DNA from: Balneolaceae bacterium ANBcel3
GTDB taxonomy: Bacteria > Bacteroidota > Rhodothermia > Balneolales > Natronogracilivirgulaceae
Direction of reading: 5' to 3'
DNA: 58,001 nt
Assembly (NCBI GenBank): GCA_030012235.1
Contig: JASCXY010000001.1
Span: 1-58,001 of the forward strand
Shown: piece by piece, positions 54,340 through 58,001 of the stretch
How positions within the stretch are numbered: the stretch's first letter is position 1
Layout: the number at the start of each line of letters is the position of its first letter
Made by a program: the position numbers and the translations under genes
Notes under the pieces: model-generated
The model's database searches: none
Told to the model about the DNA's origin: nothing
The model's input: the letters and a program-made list of their open reading frames with translations, nothing else

Positions 54340-55092
54340 TCATATGGACAAAGTGGTGTTTTTCTCTACTAGCAACCGGTATGCTTCGAGCACACCAACC
54401 GCAGCTTCACCCTTCATCACTTTGGAGACGCTTTTCACTTCATCGATAGCATTGGATGGAGAAAAAGGAAATCCGGCCCATTTTAAAGCCTTGATATCCC
54501 CTGAAGTATCGCCGATATACGCTATTTCTTCATTTGTGGCACCGTGTTTCTCAGCAAAATAGTGCAACCCGGACTGCTTATTGCAGGCTGAAACGATGAT
54601 GTTCACTGAAACATCGGTAAAGTGTACCTCAAACTCAGGAAACGATTCCCGGATCTTTATAGAAGCCGCTTCGTACACTTCTTTGATTTCCCGGATATCC
54701 GTGTGAACCAGGCCGACATCGGTGTGTTTTGTGAACTCCGGCATCATACCCGGATACTTTGGTATCACATCGCTCAATAGCCAGGCTCTGATTTCATCAG
54801 ATTTCTCTTTGATTTCCTTCGTGAAAGAGGGAGACCATGCCAGTTCGTTTGTAACGGGATGATAAAAACCACCGCCACTCTCGAAAATGATGGTATGTCG
54901 GATACCCAGCCATTGTGCAACGGCTTCGGCATACGGCTGGGGCCGGCCTGTACATAAACTAAGAGCAGGGATCATCTCATTATCCTTACTCTCCAGTTGC
55001 AATTGGCGGATCGCGGTGATCGCTCCCCAGTCCGGTGTTTTAAATGGATACGTTACACAACCGTCCAAATCTAAAATAAAAAAACGAACCAT
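54340..55092 (-). CDS. HAD-superfamily hydrolase (type IIB, Cof-like)
   Basis: The 250-residue phosphatase has motif I FFILDLDGCVTYPF (D7, D9), motif II SLCTGRPQP, the type IIB cap region at about 85-180, and motif IV AYIGDTSGDIKALKWAGFPF with metal-binding aspartates. The substrate is unknown; sugar phosphates or phosphoglycolate are possible for this class. It starts four bases after the batA-like gene and is the last gene of a three-gene operon with it and the glycerate kinase gene. It is convergent with the metal ATPase gene (37-base gap). Confidence 0.85.
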   Translation of the reverse strand: MVRFFILDLDGCVTYPFKTPDWGAITAIRQLQLESKDNEMIPALSLCTGRPQPYAEAVAQWLGIRHTIIFESGGGFYHPVTNELAWSPSFTKEIKEKSDEIRAWLLSDVIPKYPGMMPEFTKHTDVGLVHTDIREIKEVYEAASIKIRESFPEFEVHFTDVSVNIIVSACNKQSGLHYFAEKHGATNEEIAYIGDTSGDIKALKWAGFPFSPSNAIDEVKSVSKVMKGEAAVGVLEAYRLLVEKNTTLSI

Positions 55093-55096
55093 AGAC

Positions 55097-56140
55097 CTAC
55101 TTTGTACCTGTTTTTCTGTATCCGGGTATCAGCAAGACCGCTATAAAACAAAGCAGTCCCAAAAATGCCGGAAATGAATATTTATTTTGATAGCGGGTAA
55201 TCTCCTCCCTTGCAAACGTTGTTCTCTCAAGATGCTGCAACTGCCGGATAAAACCTTCGATATTATGTGCCGTTCGGCTGATTTCATAATACTGTCCCCC
55301 TGAATTTTCAGCAAGTTCCCGAAGTACGCCCGGGTGAAGCCGTGTTGTTACAACCTGTCCCTGCCGGTCACGGTGAAAGTCATCCAACTCTCCTGTTTCG
55401 GGATTAAACCGGGGGATGGTTCCTCCCTCTTCTGTACCTATCCCAACCGTAAATACATACACATCCAGATCCTGCAGATCCTGATAGGCTGCTGCATAAC
55501 GGTCAAAATGATCCTCTCCATCGGAAAACACCAAAAGGATGCGGGCAGGAACCCTTGATTCGGGCTGATTTTCATACGAACGAATGGAAGAGGTAAAGGC
55601 ATTAACCGCTTCTCTGAACATAGGAGCAAAGTCTGTTGTCGTCGAAGGCATAATATCCGGTTCAGCAATATCCAGAAACATGCGGACAGCAGAATAATCA
55701 TTGGTCAACGGGCAATGCAACATGGCCTGACCGGTAAATATAATCAAACCCACCCGATCATTCCGGAGATGATCCAGCATTCGGTGTATCTCAAACTTAG
55801 CCTTTTCAAGCCTGTTTGGCCGGACATCTTCCGCTTTCATACTCAGGGACAAATCGAGTGCAACCAATATGTCGAGTTGTTCTCTCCGTACCTCACGAAC
55901 TTCCGTTCCGATTTTGGGTCCTGCCAATGCAACCACCATAAAAAAGAAGCCCGCATAAAACAAATACTCTTTCCACCGAAAGGCTTTGTCCCACCGTTCT
56001 GAAAAAAGATGGCGAAATAACCCATCCGAAAAAAAACGCTTCCTTCTTTGGCGAATATAATCACCTGCCACCCGGTTAATGCCATACATAACAGGGATCA
56101 AAAGCAAAAGCCATAAGTATAATACGTTATCCCAAATCAT
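55097..56140 (-). CDS. BatA-like VWA-domain membrane protein
   Basis: The 347-residue inner-membrane protein has N-terminal helices at about 5-25 and 57-76, a VWA domain with the metal-ion site DLSLSM near residue 93, then GLIIFTGQAMLHCPLT and VFSDGEDHFDRY, and a C-terminal helix (about 320-340, FPAFLGLLCFIAVLLIPGYR). This is the layout of BatA, known with BatB-E and MoxR in aerotolerance and envelope clusters of Bacteroides and relatives. Here there is no batB-E and no moxR beside it. Its start overlaps the end of the glycerate kinase gene by four bases. Confidence 0.88.
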   Translation of the reverse strand: MIWDNVLYLWLLLLIPVMYGINRVAGDYIRQRRKRFFSDGLFRHLFSERWDKAFRWKEYLFYAGFFFMVVALAGPKIGTEVREVRREQLDILVALDLSLSMKAEDVRPNRLEKAKFEIHRMLDHLRNDRVGLIIFTGQAMLHCPLTNDYSAVRMFLDIAEPDIMPSTTTDFAPMFREAVNAFTSSIRSYENQPESRVPARILLVFSDGEDHFDRYAAAYQDLQDLDVYVFTVGIGTEEGGTIPRFNPETGELDDFHRDRQGQVVTTRLHPGVLRELAENSGGQYYEISRTAHNIEGFIRQLQHLERTTFAREEITRYQNKYSFPAFLGLLCFIAVLLIPGYRKTGTK

Positions 56141-57456
56141 GCGTTTATCAATACAATCTGTATATCCATCAAGTTATTACCGGTTGGCCCGGTCACCATC
56201 GTGTTACCTGATTTATTCAAAAAGGTCCACGAATCGTTATTTTCCAGAGATGGCCCGGGATCCAGGCCCTCCGAGAACCAGTGTGTACAACTTTGCCCGT
56301 TTACGACAGCACCGGCGGCTTCCGTCTCGCCATCTCTTCCATCGGTGCCGGCACTCAGACATGTGATATAGTGGTTTCCGTCCAATAAAATACCCGCTTG
56401 TAATGCCAATTCCTGGTTTCTGCCACCTTTTCCGGTTCCTTTCACCGTAACCGTGGTTTCACCATAATATACGAGCGCTGCCGGGAGTACTTCTTTTTGC
56501 CTGACGCGAAGAGCTTCTTTGACAATATCCATTGCCACCTCTCTGCTCTCCCCCGTAAGGAAAGAATCATGAATCCGGGAGTGATATCCTAACAAACGTG
56601 CTTCGTACCGGATTATTCGTGCCAGATGTCCGGCACTCGCCAAAATAGTAACATGGGGCTTCTGTTGCTTGTTTTTTTCTCCCGTTTCTGAAAAAATCTT
56701 TGCTTTGCGAGTATCCAGAAACTTCTGCATGCGCCGGGGAAGCTCTTTTTCCAGGCCATACCTGTTCAAAAGTTGTTTGATTTCAGTGATATCAACGCTG
56801 ACTTCAAGAAGCGGGGCACTGCCAATCACCGTCGGATCATCTTCCGGCACATCCGAAATCGTAAGCATTTCAATGGTTTTCGCTGGAAAATAACGCCTCA
56901 ACTTACCTCCCTTTATTCCCGAAAAAAAGGTACGAATTCGATTCATGGCACGAATCGGTGCACCGGATCTTAAAATGGCATGATACAGCTCCTGAACATC
57001 TTCCAGTTCCAGTTCACCGGTGGGCAGACATAACAATGAAGACGTACCGCCACTTAAAAGGTAGAGAATCAGGTCCTTCGGCTTTGTTTCGGAAGCTTCT
57101 TCAATCATTCGTCCGGCCGCCTTCACTGAGTTCTCATCGGGAACCGGATGTGCTGCTTCCATTTGCTCAATCTTATTCAGCGGCAGTGAGCATCCATATG
57201 GACAAACAATACATCCACCAGCGATCTTATCCCCGAGTATATCCTCCAATTTTTTAGCCATAACTGCAGCTGCTTTGCCTGATCCGAATACAAAAATCCT
57301 GCCCGTTCGATTCAGGTCATAGCTTCGGCTTTCTATAAACAAGCGGCCTGAATCCATACGAACCTTTTTATCCAGCACATACCCCGGGTCCATTTTTTTC
57401 AGTCCCGTGAAAAAAAGGTGCTGAATATCTCTGTGCTGTTGTTCGTAGATTTTCAT
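56137..57456 (-). CDS. Glycerate 2-kinase (DUF4147/MOFRL type)
   Basis: The 439-residue enzyme phosphorylates glycerate, most likely to 2-phosphoglycerate, which feeds glycolysis at the gpmI step. It shows the N-terminal domain's FVFGSGKAAAVMAKKLEDIL, GCIVCPYGCSLPLNKIE and AAHPVPDENSVKAAGRMIEE, the SGGTSSLLCLP loop, and the MOFRL C-terminal domain with GETTVTVKGTGKGGRNQELA, then SAGTDGRDGETEAAGAVVNG. Length is normal for type II glycerate kinases. It is first in an operon with the BatA-like and HAD genes. No hydroxypyruvate or tartronate gene is adjacent. Confidence 0.9.
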   Translation of the reverse strand: MKIYEQQHRDIQHLFFTGLKKMDPGYVLDKKVRMDSGRLFIESRSYDLNRTGRIFVFGSGKAAAVMAKKLEDILGDKIAGGCIVCPYGCSLPLNKIEQMEAAHPVPDENSVKAAGRMIEEASETKPKDLILYLLSGGTSSLLCLPTGELELEDVQELYHAILRSGAPIRAMNRIRTFFSGIKGGKLRRYFPAKTIEMLTISDVPEDDPTVIGSAPLLEVSVDITEIKQLLNRYGLEKELPRRMQKFLDTRKAKIFSETGEKNKQQKPHVTILASAGHLARIIRYEARLLGYHSRIHDSFLTGESREVAMDIVKEALRVRQKEVLPAALVYYGETTVTVKGTGKGGRNQELALQAGILLDGNHYITCLSAGTDGRDGETEAAGAVVNGQSCTHWFSEGLDPGPSLENNDSWTFLNKSGNTMVTGPTGNNLMDIQIVLINA

Positions 57457-57721
57457 ATCGTAGCTCTATAATCGATTTGCTGCAGCTATGGTTGTACTCA
57501 ATATACCATCTGAATTTGAAAACAGCTCAAAGGTTTGCTAAGAACCACAAAACGCAATAAACCCCTGACCAAATGAATTCATTCGATACGGAGTTTTTTG
57601 TAAACGGCGTTTATCCTTTCGCTGTTTGTTTAGTATCTTGTCCGCTGATATTACCATCGATGCAACATCCAACATTTTTAAAACAAGATCCGGTTTAACT
57701 ATCGGAAGATCGCCTGCAATT

Positions 57722-58001
57722 ATGCAAGATATCCAGATTTACAATACGCTCACCCGAAAAAAAGAAGTATTTAAGCCTCAAAGAGAAGGGTTTGTTGGCA
57801 TGTATGTATGCGGACCTACCGTGTACGGTGACCCCCATCTTGGCCACGCAAAAAGCTATATCTCCTTTGATGTTGTCGTTCGTTATTTCCGTTTTAAAGG
57901 TTATAAAGTCCGCTATGTGCAGAATATTACCGATGTGGGCCATTTGACCGATGATGCCGATGAAGGGGAAGACAAAATGGCGAAACAATCTCGTCTGGAG
58001 C
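57722..58001 (+). CDS. cysS: Cysteinyl-tRNA synthetase, N-terminal part (cut by window end)
   Basis: Ninety-three codons are visible, continuing beyond the window. [20 protein letters not shown] is followed by [19 protein letters not shown], containing the zinc-binding cysteine and the HIGH-type motif HLGH, then [20 protein letters not shown]. This is the class I core that activates cysteine. ATG at 57722 is the start. It is divergent from the glycerate kinase gene; no exact consensus promoter is seen in the 265-base gap. Confidence 0.93.
   Translation, partial: MQDIQIYNTLTRKKEVFKPQREGFVGMYVCGPTVYGDPHLGHAKSYISFDVVVRYFRFKGYKVRYVQNITDVGHLTDDADEGEDKMAKQSRLE

Overview
This window looks like chromosomal DNA of a Bacteroidota-related, FCB-group bacterium, most likely of the Balneolota/Rhodothermota branch. 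The evidence is a primary sigma factor without a long region 1.1, promoters of the Bacteroidota form (TTG, about 18-20 bases, TAnnTTTG), tails of the type IX secretion (T9SS) sorting class, ExbB/ExbD proton-channel genes, an E2-E1 fused 2-oxoglutarate dehydrogenase, and a pterin-carbinolamine dehydratase gene inside the complex I operon. A pcd homologue among complex I genes is also known in Rhodothermus marinus. The placement is inference; no rRNA gene is present to settle it.

Layout. 1-5.7 kb (minus): rpoD, then an operon pepF, a GAF/degenerate-GGDEF protein, deoB. 6.0-9.7 kb (plus): the 2-oxoglutarate dehydrogenase fusion. 9.7-14.4 kb (minus): folE2, a PTPS/QueD enzyme, ftsH, thiL. 14.5-20.5 kb (minus): exbD, exbD, a small membrane protein and exbB, then a 1165-residue outer-membrane protein. 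20.5-21.7 kb (minus): rplI, rpsR, rpsF. 21.8-28.1 kb (minus): nuoN, pcd, nuoM, nuoL, nuoK, nuoJ. 28.4-29.8 kb (plus): moxR and a small basic protein. 30-34 kb (minus): nadA, rpsA, cmk. 34.1-38.8 kb (plus): rpsT, gpmI, clpC. 38.8-41.1 kb: a periplasmic propeller-like protein (minus) and a glycosyltransferase (plus). 41.6-42.2 kb (plus): six tRNA genes (Pro, Arg, Cys, Glu, His, Glu) ending in a clear terminator.

42.4-44.8 kb is the most accessory-looking part. It holds a GLUG-repeat surface protein split from its T9SS tail by a frameshift and carrying a nine-G tract, and an IS3-type transposase remnant fused in frame to another T9SS tail. 45.1-58 kb returns to single-copy genes: a methyltransferase and glycosyltransferase pair, a MerR regulator, a metallo-beta-lactamase-fold hydrolase, a DUF4175-like membrane coiled-coil protein, a Fur-family regulator with a zinc/cadmium P-type ATPase, an operon of glycerate kinase, BatA-like VWA protein and HAD phosphatase, and the start of cysS.

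Most of the window is core metabolism, translation and respiration. The points most worth a second look are the fused 2-oxoglutarate dehydrogenase, the pcd gene in the nuo cluster, the broken or switchable GLUG/T9SS locus, the transposase-T9SS chimera, the operator-like palindrome at the metal ATPase promoter, and terminator-like hairpins placed just upstream of the next same-strand gene (nadA, rpsF, the large outer-membrane protein). I did not find a clearly new multi-gene system, CRISPR array, prophage or complete transposon.
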